Positions 17,008-26,597 of a DNA stretch of 55,629 nucleotides are shown piece by piece. Position 1 is the stretch's first letter. Each line of letters begins with the position of its first letter. The stretch lies in NCBI GenBank assembly GCA_964624825.1, contig CAZUYD010000012.1:1-55629 (forward strand), given 5' to 3'. Made by a program: the position numbers and the translations under genes. The notes under the pieces were generated by a model, which had not been told where the DNA came from, made no database searches, and saw nothing but the letters and a program-made list of their open reading frames with translations. The DNA comes from Enorma sp964624825 (GTDB lineage Bacteria; Actinomycetota; Coriobacteriia; Coriobacteriales; Coriobacteriaceae).

Positions 17008-17841
17008 GTGGCACCGGTCGACGTAGGCGTGGTTGCAGGCAAGAAGGCCGTTGCGCTTGAGGTTGCTGAGAGGTACGAGTCCGCTTCTGATGCCGTCGCA
17101 GCTGCCGACTTTCCCATAGCCGCTTTTGCGGGAGATGCTTGCAAGTCGGCTCCGGTTAACGCGAGGCTTTCTTTGACGTATGAAGAGGCTGCCGACCCCG
17201 AGGTCGTCGCGGCGGCCGAGCGCCTTTCCGGACGCCGTGCCTATCGCTTCGTCAAGCGGGTGTTCGACATAGCGTTCAGCCTTCTGGTCCTGGCCTGCTT
17301 CTGCTGGCTGCTTGCCATCATCGCAATTGCCGTCAAGGTGGACGACCCCAAGGGCCCGGTTCTCTTCGGGCAGAGACGGGTCACCAAGGACGGCCGCGAA
17401 TTCACCATGTACAAGTTTCGCAGCATGTGCGCAGACGCGGAGGAGCATCTCGTGGAGCTGAGGGCTTTCAACGAAAAGAACGGCCCCGTGTTCAAGATGC
17501 GCGACGACCCGCGCGTGACGCATGTTGGGCGCTTGCTGCGCCGCGCATCGCTCGACGAGCTCCCGCAGTTCTGGAACGTGCTCAGGGGCGACATGTCGGT
17601 CGTGGGGCCGCGCCCGGCGCTGCCCGCTGAGGTCGCCGCCTACACCCCGCGCCAGCGGCAGCGCCTGCTCGTCAAGGGCGGCGTCACGTGCTTCTGGCAG
17701 GTGACGCCGGGACGAGACTCGGTCCCCTTCGACGAGTGGGTGGAGATGGACCTGCGCTACGTCAGGGAGTGCGGGCTGTGGACCGATTTGAAGCTGATCG
17801 CCCGGACCGTGGGCTGCGTGCTTACTGCGCAAGGGAACTGA
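17008..17841 (+). CDS. Polyprenyl-phosphate phosphoglycosyltransferase (initiating sugar transferase)
   Basis: A 277-residue monotopic phosphoglycosyltransferase of the WcaJ/PglC-type bacterial sugar transferase family. It transfers a sugar-1-phosphate to undecaprenyl phosphate, the first step of polymer synthesis. A hydrophobic membrane-associated helix (about 86-110, KRVFDIAFSLLVL) precedes KFRSMC, KNGPVFKMRDDPRVTHVGR, RRASLDELPQFWNVLRGDMS and VVGPRPALPAEV, all family hallmarks including the Asp-Glu pair of the active site. GTG 17008 is chosen because AGGGG lies 7 bases upstream and the frame would otherwise start inside loaP. The first 80 residues are not conserved in character. Confidence 0.9.
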   Translation: MAPVDVGVVAGKKAVALEVAERYESASDAVAAADFPIAAFAGDACKSAPVNARLSLTYEEAADPEVVAAAERLSGRRAYRFVKRVFDIAFSLLVLACFCWLLAIIAIAVKVDDPKGPVLFGQRRVTKDGREFTMYKFRSMCADAEEHLVELRAFNEKNGPVFKMRDDPRVTHVGRLLRRASLDELPQFWNVLRGDMSVVGPRPALPAEVAAYTPRQRQRLLVKGGVTCFWQVTPGRDSVPFDEWVEMDLRYVRECGLWTDLKLIARTVGCVLTAQGN

Positions 17842-17844
17842 CCT

Positions 17845-18963
17845 ATGCGTATCGCGATGATCGGACAGAAGAGGACGGGCTCGCGCGAGGGCGGCGTGGA
17901 GGTCGTAGTGACTGAGCTCGCCACCCGCATGGCGGCGCTGGGCCACGAGGTGACCTGCTACGACCGCTCCGGCACCGACGTCAACGGCGGACCCACGCCC
18001 ACGGACCCCTACGGGTACCGGGGCGTGCGTGTGGTGCCGGTTCCCACCATCAACAGGAAGGGGCTCGCTGCGCTCACCTCCTCCTTCGCGGCAACGCGCC
18101 GGGCACTGCGTGACGGCGCGGACGTCATCCACTACCACGCCGAGGGGCCGTGCGTGCCGCTCGCGTGGGCGTCGCGCGCGGACGCCCGCACCGTGGCGAC
18201 GATCCACGGGCTCGACTGGCGGCGGGCCAAGTGGGGCGGCCTGGCCCGCCGCTACATCAAGCTGGGGGAGAGCGTCGCCGCCCGCTGCGCCGACGAGCTC
18301 ATCGTCCTCTCGCGCGGGATGAGGGGGTACTTTCGCGAGGAGTACGGCCGCGAAGCCCGACTCATCCCCAACGGCGTGGACACTCCCAGGTCCGTTCCCG
18401 CCCAGCTCATAGCGGAGCGCTGGGGGCTCGCGCAGGGTTCCTACGTGCTCTTCCTCGGCCGCATCGTGCCCGAGAAGCGCCCGGAGCTTCTGCTTGAGGC
18501 GTTCCGCGGGCTTGAGACCGGCAAGCGCCTCGTCATAGCCGGCGGGGCGTCGGACACCCTCGGGTTCTACGGCGAGGTGAGGGCGCTCGCGGAGCGCGAC
18601 CCCCGCGTCATCATGGCCGGCTTCGTGGAGGGCGAGGCGCTCGCCGAGCTCTACTCCAACGCATATTGCTACGTGCTGCCCTCCGACGTGGAGGGCATGC
18701 CGATGAGCCTGCTGGAGGCCATGTCCTACGGGTGCTGCTGCATCACGAGCGACCTGCCCGAGTGCGCCGATGTGACGGGCCCCGCGGGCATGGTCTTTCC
18801 GCGCGGTGACGCGGTCGCACTTCGCCAGTCGCTTGCGCACGTGATTGCCGACCCTGCCCGCGCCGCCGCGCTGGGCGCCGCCGCGCGAAGGCGCGTCGAG
18901 AACGAATACGACTGGGACTCCGTCGTCTGCCGGACCCTCGAAGTTTACGCGGAAGGAATTTGA
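17845..18963 (+). CDS. GT4-family glycosyltransferase
   Basis: A 372-residue GT-B glycosyltransferase. The N-terminal Rossmann start MRIAMIGQKRTGSREGGVE, VIHYHAEG and IPNGVDTP lead to a C-terminal donor-binding half with VLFLGRIVPEKRPELLLEAF, SDVEGMPMSLLEAMSYG (the EX7E-type region) and DLPEC. It would add the second or a later sugar to the lipid-linked precursor. Start ATG 17845 is 3 bases after the phosphoglycosyltransferase stop. Base composition is still high-GC, like the host genes and unlike the region after 20.1 kb. Confidence 0.88.
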   Translation: MRIAMIGQKRTGSREGGVEVVVTELATRMAALGHEVTCYDRSGTDVNGGPTPTDPYGYRGVRVVPVPTINRKGLAALTSSFAATRRALRDGADVIHYHAEGPCVPLAWASRADARTVATIHGLDWRRAKWGGLARRYIKLGESVAARCADELIVLSRGMRGYFREEYGREARLIPNGVDTPRSVPAQLIAERWGLAQGSYVLFLGRIVPEKRPELLLEAFRGLETGKRLVIAGGASDTLGFYGEVRALAERDPRVIMAGFVEGEALAELYSNAYCYVLPSDVEGMPMSLLEAMSYGCCCITSDLPECADVTGPAGMVFPRGDAVALRQSLAHVIADPARAAALGAAARRRVENEYDWDSVVCRTLEVYAEGI

Positions 18964-18967
18964 CCGA

Positions 18968-20113
18968 ATGACTGGGAAAAAGCTCAACGGCACCGTCATC
19001 GTCACGTATAGGTGCAACGCGCGCTGCGCCATGTGCAGCCGCTACAAGGCGCCGTCCCGCCCTGAGGAGGAGCTCTCGCTCGAGACGATCAGGAAGCTTC
19101 CGCGGATGTACTTCACCAACATCACGGGAGGTGAGCCCTTCATCCGCAGGGATCTCAGGGGCATCGTGCGGGAGCTCTACAAGAAATCGGACCGCATCGT
19201 CATCTCCACGAACGGCTACTTCACCGACCGCATCATGGACCTCTGCGAGGAATTCCCCGAGGTCGGCATCCGGATCTCCATCGAGGGGCTCCAGCAGACC
19301 AACGACGAGATACGCGGCCTGCCCGACGGGTTCAACCGAGGCTATGAGACCCTGAAGAGGCTCGTGGAGGCCAAGCACCCGGACGTCGGCTTCGGCATGA
19401 CGGTGCAGGACAGGAACGCCCCAGATCTGGTGCCCCTGTACAAGCTGTCGGACGAGCTCGGTATGGAGTTCGCAACCGCATCCCTGCACAACAGCTTCTA
19501 CTTCGTGGAGTCCAAGAACGTCATCCATGACAGGCCGATGGTGGCGAGGAACTTCGAGGCGCTGGTGAACGAGCTGCTACGCTCGAACAGCCCCAAGAAG
19601 TGGTTTCGGGCCTACTTCAACCACGGCCTCATCAACTACATCTACGGGCAGAAGCGCCTGCTGCCCTGCGACATGGCGTTCGACACATTCTTCATCGATC
19701 CCTACGGCGACGTGATGCCCTGCAACGGCACCAAGGACAAGGAGGTCATGGGCAACCTCAACGAGCAGACATGGGACGAGCTGTGGGCCAGCCCCGAGGC
19801 CGAGGCGGTGCGCGAAAGGGTGTGGCACTGCGACCGCAACTGCTGGATGATCGGCAGCGTGTCGCCCGCCATGCACAAGTACATCTGGAAGCCGGCCTGC
19901 TGGGTGGCGGCGCACAGGCTCAAAGCGCTCTTCTCCAAGCATCCCTACGACATGCACGAGCTCCCCATTGTGCGGGATTACGAGGAGGGCAGGGTGACCA
20001 GGGAGGAGCTTGATGCCCTCTCCACCTGCGACATGACGACCGAGGTGAACGACGGCCTCTCCGAGGCTAGCCGTGCTGATGCGCACGTTTATGAAACTGA
20101 GGAGGCGTTATAG
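18968..20113 (+). CDS. Radical SAM/SPASM-like protein of the polysaccharide locus
   Basis: A 381-residue radical SAM enzyme. The SAM-cluster motif CNARCAMC gives C16, C20 and C23; GGEP follows at 54-57, with later barrel strands IVISTNGYF and RISIEGL. The C-terminal part has SPASM-like auxiliary-cluster cysteines (LLPCDMAF, GDVMPCNG, WHCDRNCW) and the typical GNLNEQTWDELW. Many such enzymes modify peptides; those in glycan clusters may act on sugars or precursors, but the reaction is unknown. The start overlaps nothing and is 5 bases after the GT4 stop. No precursor-peptide gene is visible next to it. Confidence 0.88.
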   Translation: MTGKKLNGTVIVTYRCNARCAMCSRYKAPSRPEEELSLETIRKLPRMYFTNITGGEPFIRRDLRGIVRELYKKSDRIVISTNGYFTDRIMDLCEEFPEVGIRISIEGLQQTNDEIRGLPDGFNRGYETLKRLVEAKHPDVGFGMTVQDRNAPDLVPLYKLSDELGMEFATASLHNSFYFVESKNVIHDRPMVARNFEALVNELLRSNSPKKWFRAYFNHGLINYIYGQKRLLPCDMAFDTFFIDPYGDVMPCNGTKDKEVMGNLNEQTWDELWASPEAEAVRERVWHCDRNCWMIGSVSPAMHKYIWKPACWVAAHRLKALFSKHPYDMHELPIVRDYEEGRVTREELDALSTCDMTTEVNDGLSEASRADAHVYETEEAL

Positions 20114-20956
20114 ATGGGAAGCCTTACGCCCGTTCAGAAAATTGAGCTCGATATGTATAAGAAAGTCGCTCTTGTATGTGATTGCTACGACATTCCTTTT
20201 TTTGCCTTAGGGGGGACTCTGCTTGGTGCGGTTCGGCATAAGGGTTTTATTCCGTGGGATGACGATATTGATATCGCTATACCCCGACCTGACTACGATC
20301 GTTTTGTTGAAATAGCGAAAGACGAACTTCCGAGTTATCTGGTCCCTAAGACCTATCGTGATGAAAAGGGTGACGAGCACCCTATGTTCATTTGCATTAT
20401 CAAGGACACTCGAACCAAGATACAGCTCAATCATGCAACAAAGACCGAAGATACAAGCGTTTGGCTGGACGTTTTCCCTCTTGATGCTATGCCAACAAAC
20501 GTTTTGCTTAGGACTATTCACAAATATCGATTGCTCTATGAGCGCATGAAAATCCAATTCTCTATGTATGAGGAAAACGTTCATCAGCATCGTGATGGGC
20601 GTCCGTTTTACGAGCGGGCTCTGATGAAGTTTAGAGAGATAACGGGGTTTGGGTCCGGATGGGACACCTATGAGCTCATGTGCCATATCGAACAAACTTT
20701 ACGAAAGTATTCTTACGAGAAAGAGGGCTGGTTCGTAAATATGTTCGGCGCCTACAAGTTTCGCGAGATGTTTCCAAAGGCGTGGTTTGGGGAGGGGATA
20801 GAGCTTCCCTTTGAAGATACAAGCATTCGATGTCCCATTGAATACGACAAAGTACTTACGCAGATGTATGGAAATTACACGATTCTGCCTCCTGAGGAGC
20901 AAAGGGGTGAACAGCATCGCATGACGATTATTTCACTTGGAGAAGAAATCGCATGA
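20114..20956 (+). CDS. LicD-family phosphotransferase
   Basis: A 280-residue LicD/fukutin-type protein. The nucleotidyltransferase-fold signature is clear: FALGGTLLGAVRHKGFIPWD, then DDDIDIAIPRPDYDRF, and WLDVFPLDAMP. LicD enzymes transfer phosphocholine or similar groups (ribitol- or glycerol-phosphate in relatives) from CDP carriers onto glycans. The next gene makes CDP-glycerol, so glycerol-phosphate decoration is the most likely job. ATG 20114 follows GAGGAGGCG. From this gene onward GC content drops sharply, a sign of separate origin. ATGA overlap with the next gene. Confidence 0.9.
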   Translation: MGSLTPVQKIELDMYKKVALVCDCYDIPFFALGGTLLGAVRHKGFIPWDDDIDIAIPRPDYDRFVEIAKDELPSYLVPKTYRDEKGDEHPMFICIIKDTRTKIQLNHATKTEDTSVWLDVFPLDAMPTNVLLRTIHKYRLLYERMKIQFSMYEENVHQHRDGRPFYERALMKFREITGFGSGWDTYELMCHIEQTLRKYSYEKEGWFVNMFGAYKFREMFPKAWFGEGIELPFEDTSIRCPIEYDKVLTQMYGNYTILPPEEQRGEQHRMTIISLGEEIA

Positions 20957-21360
20957 GACGCGTTATCACCTATGGAACATTTGATCTCCTGCACTACGGT
21001 CATATCAATTTACTTAAACGGGCTCGGGAGCTTGGCGACTATCTTATCGTGGCGCTTTCGACTGACGAATTTAATTGGAAATCAAAAGGTAAACGTTGCT
21101 ATTTTTCCTATTCAGAGCGTAAGCAGCTTCTTGAGGCGATTCGCTACGTTGACCTCGTCATTCCTGAGGAATCTTGGGTTCAGAAACGATCAGATGTGCA
21201 TGACTATTGCGTTGATGTTTTTTGCATAGGAGATGACTGGAAAGGAAAGTTTGACTTTCTTCAAGAAGAGGGCTGCGAAGTTGTCTATTTACCTAGAACT
21301 CCCGAGGTGTCGACGACGCGAATTAAGCAGGATTTAGGGGTTTCTAATGGGCAGCAGTAA
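20953..21360 (+). CDS. tagD: Glycerol-3-phosphate cytidylyltransferase
   Basis: A 135-residue cytidylyltransferase, full length for the TagD/GCT family. It has TYGTFDLLHYGHINLLKRA (the HxGH nucleotide-binding motif) and, near the end, RTPEVSTTRIK in place of the usual RTEGISTT. It makes CDP-glycerol from CTP and glycerol 3-phosphate. Start ATGA overlaps the LicD stop; the end overlaps the next glycosyltransferase by 14 bp. Pairing with LicD suggests glycerol-phosphate side groups on the polymer. Confidence 0.93.
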   Translation: MRRVITYGTFDLLHYGHINLLKRARELGDYLIVALSTDEFNWKSKGKRCYFSYSERKQLLEAIRYVDLVIPEESWVQKRSDVHDYCVDVFCIGDDWKGKFDFLQEEGCEVVYLPRTPEVSTTRIKQDLGVSNGQQ

Positions 21361-22501
21361 ACCAATACGAGTATTGTATTCTGCTCATGAAGCAAATCTC
21401 ACGGGTGCCTCTCGATCGTTACTCGATTTACTTTCAGGGCTTGACCGTGAGCAGGTGGAGCCAACGGTATTACTTCCTAAGCATGGGCCCCTTGAAGATA
21501 AGCTCAGAAATCTGGGCGTGCCATACGCTGTCTTGCACAGTGTTGGGGAGGTCAAGTCGTCTTTGCGGATTAAGACCGCACTAAAACGACTACTCGCTCC
21601 TCTTTTGCAGCTACGCGTTAATAGGTTTATTCGGAATGGCAAGTTCGATCTGGTTCACAGCAATAGCATGCTCTCGCTTGTCGGTGTTCGTGCAGCGCAG
21701 GGAGCAGGTATTCCCTATGTTTGCCATGTGAGAGATATGGTTCAGGAAGACCATGGCATGGAATTCATAGATGAAGGGAATGTAAAGCATGTTTTGCGCG
21801 AAGCGTCCGCTATTGTTTTCATTTCCGAATTTGTCGCCAAGAAGTTTGGTCCTTGGGTTCCAGGTGTTCGACAAATTGTTCTATGGGATTCAATAGGCTC
21901 ATCTTTGTACTCGGCAAATCATTCAGCTCTATTTGAAAATAGAGCATGTCGTTTACTTTTAGCAGGAGCATTTTCGCCTGGAAAGGGGCAGATGAATGCT
22001 ATTTGTGCTACAGAGCTTCTTATGCATAACGGATTCGATGTGACTTTGACCCTTGTTGGGACTATACGTAGTAAAGAATATTACCAAGAATGCATGACTT
22101 ACATCTCACAGCATGACCTCTCAAACACCATAAGGGTTTTGGAATTCCAAGACGACTTAAACACCTTAAGGGCAGAGAGCGATATTGCGCTTATGTGTTC
22201 TACGTCTGAGGCGCTTGGTCGTGTGACTATTGAAGGCATGATGGCAGGGTGCCTTGTTGTTGGAGCGAATGCTAAAGCTACGTCGGAACTTGTCTGCGAC
22301 AATGAAACGGGATTGCTCTACCGTGTTGGCGATTCGGAATCGCTTGCTAAGTGTATTGCATGGAGCATCGAGCATCCGAATGAGGCGCGTGCCATAGCGT
22401 CTTGCGGACAAAAATGGGCTTTGAGCTCGGTTTTTGAAAAAAAAGCATATATGGCGCGAATAACCGAATTATATAGGGAGATTCTTGATGGGCGTGACTA
22501 A
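21347..22501 (+). CDS. GT4-family glycosyltransferase
   Basis: A 384-residue GT-B enzyme. Seen: VLYSAHEANLTGASRSLLDL at the N-terminus, FDLVHSNSML, VCHVRDMVQEDHGM, then LLLAGAFSPGKGQMNAI and ALMCSTSEALGRVTIEGMMA with a donor-binding Glu. Low GC. ATG 21347 follows TTAGGGG inside the end of tagD. The sugar specificity cannot be read. Confidence 0.88.
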   Translation: MGSSKPIRVLYSAHEANLTGASRSLLDLLSGLDREQVEPTVLLPKHGPLEDKLRNLGVPYAVLHSVGEVKSSLRIKTALKRLLAPLLQLRVNRFIRNGKFDLVHSNSMLSLVGVRAAQGAGIPYVCHVRDMVQEDHGMEFIDEGNVKHVLREASAIVFISEFVAKKFGPWVPGVRQIVLWDSIGSSLYSANHSALFENRACRLLLAGAFSPGKGQMNAICATELLMHNGFDVTLTLVGTIRSKEYYQECMTYISQHDLSNTIRVLEFQDDLNTLRAESDIALMCSTSEALGRVTIEGMMAGCLVVGANAKATSELVCDNETGLLYRVGDSESLAKCIAWSIEHPNEARAIASCGQKWALSSVFEKKAYMARITELYREILDGRD

Positions 22502-23633
22502 GTTTATCGACAGCCCTTTTTCTAAGGAGTTCAGAGGAAGCGAAATAAAAGAAGGAAACAGTGTCGCGACTCTTACATTTCATGAGGCTATAAACTACGG
22601 GGCCGCATTGCAGACACATGCATTGCAGAGGACTATTGAAAAACTGGGATACCATACAGAGGTTCTGAACTATTCGTGTCCTGCTATATATCAAGCTCAT
22701 TACGGCTCACCGACATCGTTAAAGTCGCGGATAGGCCGGCTTCTGAAACTAGGAGCGTTAAAGCGGAAACACGAAGCATTTCGTGATTTTTTTCACAAAA
22801 ATGTGAAGATAAGTCAGTCTGTGAGCCGTAAAAATTTAGCTGATTTCAGCAACTCTTACTCGTCTGTGATTGTTGGGAGCGATCAGGTTTGGAACACTGA
22901 CCTTACCTGCGGGGATAAAACTTACTTTCTTGACTTTCTTCCTTCGGAGAAGCGGCGATCTTATGCGGCAAGCATAGGAGTGAAATCATGGAACAAGGAA
23001 GAAGAATCTGAACTGGTCAATCTTTTAGCTAATTTCAAGGCAATCACCGTTCGAGAAAGTACTGCTGCAGATTATCTTGAAAGCCTTCTAGGAAGCAGAC
23101 CTGCTGTTGTCTGTGACCCCGTATTTTTGCTTTCTTATGAGGAGTGGAACGAAGTCGCCGTCAAGCCTACCGTTTCAGAGGATTACGTGCTTGTTTATAC
23201 CTTCGGTAAACCTCCAAAGGATTGTCTTGCTTGGGCGCGCAAACAGGCAAAGGATTTAGATTGCAAGCTGGTGGTGCTGCACTTTGGCACTCTTCCTATT
23301 CCCGGTGCTGTAAACGTACGTGATGCGGGACCAGCAGAGTTTTTAGGCTGGATTCGTAACGCTCGTTTCGTCATATCGCCATCGTTTCACGGTTGCTGCT
23401 TTTCTGTGATCTTTAAGCGGGAGTTTTGCTGGTTTAGAAGTAATGCAGATAGTGCTGAACTTAAATCTCGCTCAAGCAGAATCGAAGACCTACTAAAGAA
23501 ATTCCCTATTTCCAATCGCGAAGTTAATTCATCTTCGAATATGCCACCTGTTATTGATTATGGGTCCGCATCAAAAGTTCTTGATGGATACAGAGCTGAA
23601 TCGCTGTCAATGTTGGTAGAGGTAATCTCATGA
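22488..23633 (+). CDS. Polysaccharide pyruvyl transferase-family protein
   Basis: A 381-residue protein of the CsaB/WcaK-type pyruvyl transferase family. Hallmarks: LTFHEAINYGAALQTHALQR, VIVGSDQVWNTDL, SYAASIGV, VRESTAADYL, VVCDPVFLL and the C-terminal SPSFHGCCFSVIFKR. Members add a pyruvate ketal to sugars from phosphoenolpyruvate, giving the polymer negative charge; some act on other acceptors. ATG 22488 follows AGGGAG 7 bases upstream, overlapping the previous gene by 14 bp. Its stop overlaps the polymerase start (ATGA). Confidence 0.9.
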   Translation: MGVTKFIDSPFSKEFRGSEIKEGNSVATLTFHEAINYGAALQTHALQRTIEKLGYHTEVLNYSCPAIYQAHYGSPTSLKSRIGRLLKLGALKRKHEAFRDFFHKNVKISQSVSRKNLADFSNSYSSVIVGSDQVWNTDLTCGDKTYFLDFLPSEKRRSYAASIGVKSWNKEEESELVNLLANFKAITVRESTAADYLESLLGSRPAVVCDPVFLLSYEEWNEVAVKPTVSEDYVLVYTFGKPPKDCLAWARKQAKDLDCKLVVLHFGTLPIPGAVNVRDAGPAEFLGWIRNARFVISPSFHGCCFSVIFKREFCWFRSNADSAELKSRSSRIEDLLKKFPISNREVNSSSNMPPVIDYGSASKVLDGYRAESLSMLVEVIS

Positions 23634-25054
23634 CCTCGCTGTCGTCGCGTAGTAAAACTTACCCAAAGGGGGTCTTGGAAGTTCGTCTTGAATCTTTAGC
23701 TGTCGTACTCCTTCTCGTCCCTCCCTTTTTCAGTACGTTTTTTCCAAATGCAAATCTGGTCATTTGTGCCCTAATGCTTTTGACGCTATTACTACTTCTT
23801 TTTTCAGCGCTTAATCAATCCATTCGTTGTGGAAGCTTGAAACATCGAGAAAGCTTTCCAGCTCTCTTAGTGGTAATCACGTTATTTTTTATATTTATAC
23901 TCGTGAATAATAATTGTGACTTGCAGGCTAATAAGGGCTTTCGCTGGATAGTGCAGTTTGGTGGTACTCTTTGTGCCTTATGGCTGTTGTTGTTTTGCCG
24001 GGGTTCTCATTGGATTCCCTTAGCGTTTCGCCTCATTGCAGCTTTTGGATTGTTTTATTCTTTGGCAACAATCTTTTTTTGGTTGGTTCCCAATGCCTAC
24101 GATGTTGTCTATCCTTACCTTTTAGGCCGTGCGTCTGCAATCTCCATTATTGGTAGTGGTTATCGTGCTGGCCTTACTACTCATTACTCAACTAACGGTA
24201 TGTATACTGCCTTAGGTTTTCTTGCTTGTGGTTTTTTGGCTATGAAAAGCAAACGGGAAAAAGGATGGATTGTCGCAGCGATTTTTTGTTTTTTCGCTTT
24301 GGTTCTTACGACTAAACGCGCACATCTTGCCTTTGGTCTTCTGGCATTTTGCTGTGCGTATCTCGCGTTTAATTCTCGCAAGAAACTGGGATCCTTCGGA
24401 AGGTTCTTGCTTGTTGCTGCTACTGCATTGTTCGCTCTGTATGTCGCCTCACTTTTTAATGAGACCATTTTGAAAGTATTTGATCGCATTAGCAATTTAG
24501 CCGACGATGATTCATTCGGTGGTCGCAGTGAGTTTTACCAGCTATGCCTCTCGATGTTTGGGAAAAATCCCATTTTTGGTCTTGGCTGGGGGAGCTATAC
24601 GCCCCATTTTAATCAAACGTCATTGGGTCTTCGCTACATTGCGAATGGCTTTACGTCTATGGATGCACACAACGTTTATCTTCAAGTTCTTGCAGAAGAG
24701 GGGCTTGTAGGCTTTATTCTGTTTGCGGTAGTGCTTATAAGCGCATTGGTCTTTACTACTCGTACATTGTTTTCTCTAAATAAAGCTTATGCCCATGCTA
24801 AAAACGATGCCATGCATACTGCGCGAGCATTGCTTGCAGGCTCTATTGCTATTCAGCTCTTTTTTGTAATGTACTGCATTACAGGTAACCCGCTCTATGA
24901 CGCCCAAGTGTTTGCGCCATGGTTGCTGTCGCTTGGTGTAGCTTTTACGGTCGCGCGAGAGGCTTCTGCGACTGAACTAAATTTGGGCAAAGATGCGGCG
25001 TATGTCCAAAGCCGCCAAACTATACGCCCAAGAGAAGGTGTTGCGAATGCCTAA
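23630..25054 (+). CDS. O-antigen ligase/Wzy-like polymerase
   Basis: A 474-residue integral membrane protein with about 10-12 hydrophobic helices and one large outside loop. The loop holds the Wzy_C-family segment GGRSEFYQLCLSMFGKNPIF and GLGWGSYTPH, then MDAHNVYLQVLAEEGLVGF, where the histidine and arginines match the O-antigen polymerase/ligase signature. In a Wzx/Wzy pathway it joins repeat units outside the membrane. ATGA overlap with the pyruvyl transferase gene; 8-bp overlap with the flippase gene. Confidence 0.88.
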   Translation: MTSLSSRSKTYPKGVLEVRLESLAVVLLLVPPFFSTFFPNANLVICALMLLTLLLLLFSALNQSIRCGSLKHRESFPALLVVITLFFIFILVNNNCDLQANKGFRWIVQFGGTLCALWLLLFCRGSHWIPLAFRLIAAFGLFYSLATIFFWLVPNAYDVVYPYLLGRASAISIIGSGYRAGLTTHYSTNGMYTALGFLACGFLAMKSKREKGWIVAAIFCFFALVLTTKRAHLAFGLLAFCCAYLAFNSRKKLGSFGRFLLVAATALFALYVASLFNETILKVFDRISNLADDDSFGGRSEFYQLCLSMFGKNPIFGLGWGSYTPHFNQTSLGLRYIANGFTSMDAHNVYLQVLAEEGLVGFILFAVVLISALVFTTRTLFSLNKAYAHAKNDAMHTARALLAGSIAIQLFFVMYCITGNPLYDAQVFAPWLLSLGVAFTVAREASATELNLGKDAAYVQSRQTIRPREGVANA

Positions 25055-26597
25055 GGGTCCTCGCGGCGGTGGTCGCACAGCGGCCTTTATGAGTAATTTC
25101 ACATCATCGCTGCTGCTTCAGCTGGTGATCGTAATTGTGGGATTTATTGTTCCGCGCATGCTCATTGCGGCTTACGGGTCAGCTACTAACGGTTTTGTAA
25201 CGTCTATCACGCAGATGGTGGCCTATGTACAGCTTGTAGAGGCAGGAATTTCAGCTGCAGCTGTATTTCAGCTTTATGTTCCGCTTGCTAAGGGCGATAC
25301 AAGCGAAGTGAGTCGTATCGTTTCGGCGGCGAAGGGGTTTTATTACAAATCAGGTGGCATTTTTACAGCCATTATATTGGCACTTGCTGCAATCTATCCT
25401 TTTTTTGTAGATGTAGGTGATATATCTCGACCAGAAATCTTTGTATTGGTTCTGGCTTTAGGTGCCACTGCTTTTCTGGACTTTTTTACCCTTGCTAAAT
25501 ACCGTGTTTTGCTTACTGCTACACAGCGTAACTGGGTTATTCAACTGGCAACCATTGTCTATAAAATTCTTTATACCGTAGTGATTGTGGCGCTTGCTGG
25601 ATCAGGTGTGCCCGTAGCAGCTATCTATGTGGCGGCGATAGCCCCCATTATTGTGCGAGTGGTCATCCTCATCATTTATGTTCGCCGAAACTATCCTGAA
25701 GTTGATTTTTCGGCAGATACACATAAAGTCAAGCTTGATCAGCGTTGGGATGCTTTTTATCTTCAGGTGCTCGGCGCTGTACAAACTGGTGCCCCTACTG
25801 TGGTTGCAACCTTTGTGTTGGGGGACTTATCTATGGTAAGCGTGTTGGCCGTCTATTTACTTGTGGCAAATGGTATTCAAACTGCTGTGTCGTCAGTAAG
25901 CACTGGTACGCAAGCTTCTTTTGGCGATGTTATAGCTCGAAATGACATGACAACGCTAAAGCGCTCATTTCGGGAGTTTCAGCTTGCTTCATATGGCGCT
26001 ACAGGGCTTTTATGTGGTGTAGCATTTGCTCTCATAGTTCCTTTTGTTCGACTCTATGTTGCTGATGTGGCGGATGTAAATTACATCTATCCACTCATAG
26101 GGTTTTTAGCGATTTTTAATGTTTTGCTGTATCACCTTAAAACCCCACAAGGCTTACTTGTGGTGTCGGCGGGGCTTTATCGGCAAACACGTTTTCAAAC
26201 ATCGTTGCAGACTATTATTCTGCTTGTAGGCGCAATCGTATTTGGACTGTTGTGGGGTACTCCAGGCATTCTTATTGGGTGTTGCCTTTCTAATCTTTAT
26301 CGAGATATTGACCTCATGTTTTTTATTCCGCGCGAGGTTACTCATACCGCCCCTTCCGAGACATTCAAACTCATGATGCTTAGTTGTGTTGAAGCAGCCT
26401 TGGTGGCACTGCCTTATGTTCTGATTTCACCTGCGTGTGGCTCTTGGGCTTATTGGGTACTTTCTGCAATTATTCTTTTGCCCTGGGGCATTGCTGTTCT
26501 TTTCGTCTTATGTCGCCTGCTTGCTCCCGAACAGCTCTCTGGCTTAATTGAGCGACTTGCACGCCTGTTTGGTTTAAAGAGGCGCTCGCATGGCTAA
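25047..26597 (+). CDS. Wzx-like polysaccharide flippase
   Basis: A 516-residue membrane protein with about 12-14 helices, of the MATE-related polysaccharide export family. It starts with a basic segment, then SLLLQLVIVIVGFIVPRMLI, and has the lengthy charged loop RRNYPEVDFSADTHKVKL mid-protein. It would flip the lipid-linked repeat unit to the outside. The frame is open from 24993 (ATG 25002 is possible), but ATG 25047 has AGAAGGTG upstream and gives the short overlap seen at the other junctions in this operon. Confidence 0.85.
   Translation: MPKGPRGGGRTAAFMSNFTSSLLLQLVIVIVGFIVPRMLIAAYGSATNGFVTSITQMVAYVQLVEAGISAAAVFQLYVPLAKGDTSEVSRIVSAAKGFYYKSGGIFTAIILALAAIYPFFVDVGDISRPEIFVLVLALGATAFLDFFTLAKYRVLLTATQRNWVIQLATIVYKILYTVVIVALAGSGVPVAAIYVAAIAPIIVRVVILIIYVRRNYPEVDFSADTHKVKLDQRWDAFYLQVLGAVQTGAPTVVATFVLGDLSMVSVLAVYLLVANGIQTAVSSVSTGTQASFGDVIARNDMTTLKRSFREFQLASYGATGLLCGVAFALIVPFVRLYVADVADVNYIYPLIGFLAIFNVLLYHLKTPQGLLVVSAGLYRQTRFQTSLQTIILLVGAIVFGLLWGTPGILIGCCLSNLYRDIDLMFFIPREVTHTAPSETFKLMMLSCVEAALVALPYVLISPACGSWAYWVLSAIILLPWGIAVLFVLCRLLAPEQLSGLIERLARLFGLKRRSHG

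Noticed and set aside
16984..19032. 682-codon minus-strand open frame opposite the glycosylation genes
   Set aside because: Low-complexity Arg/Ala/His-rich translation, antisense to two well-supported enzymes.
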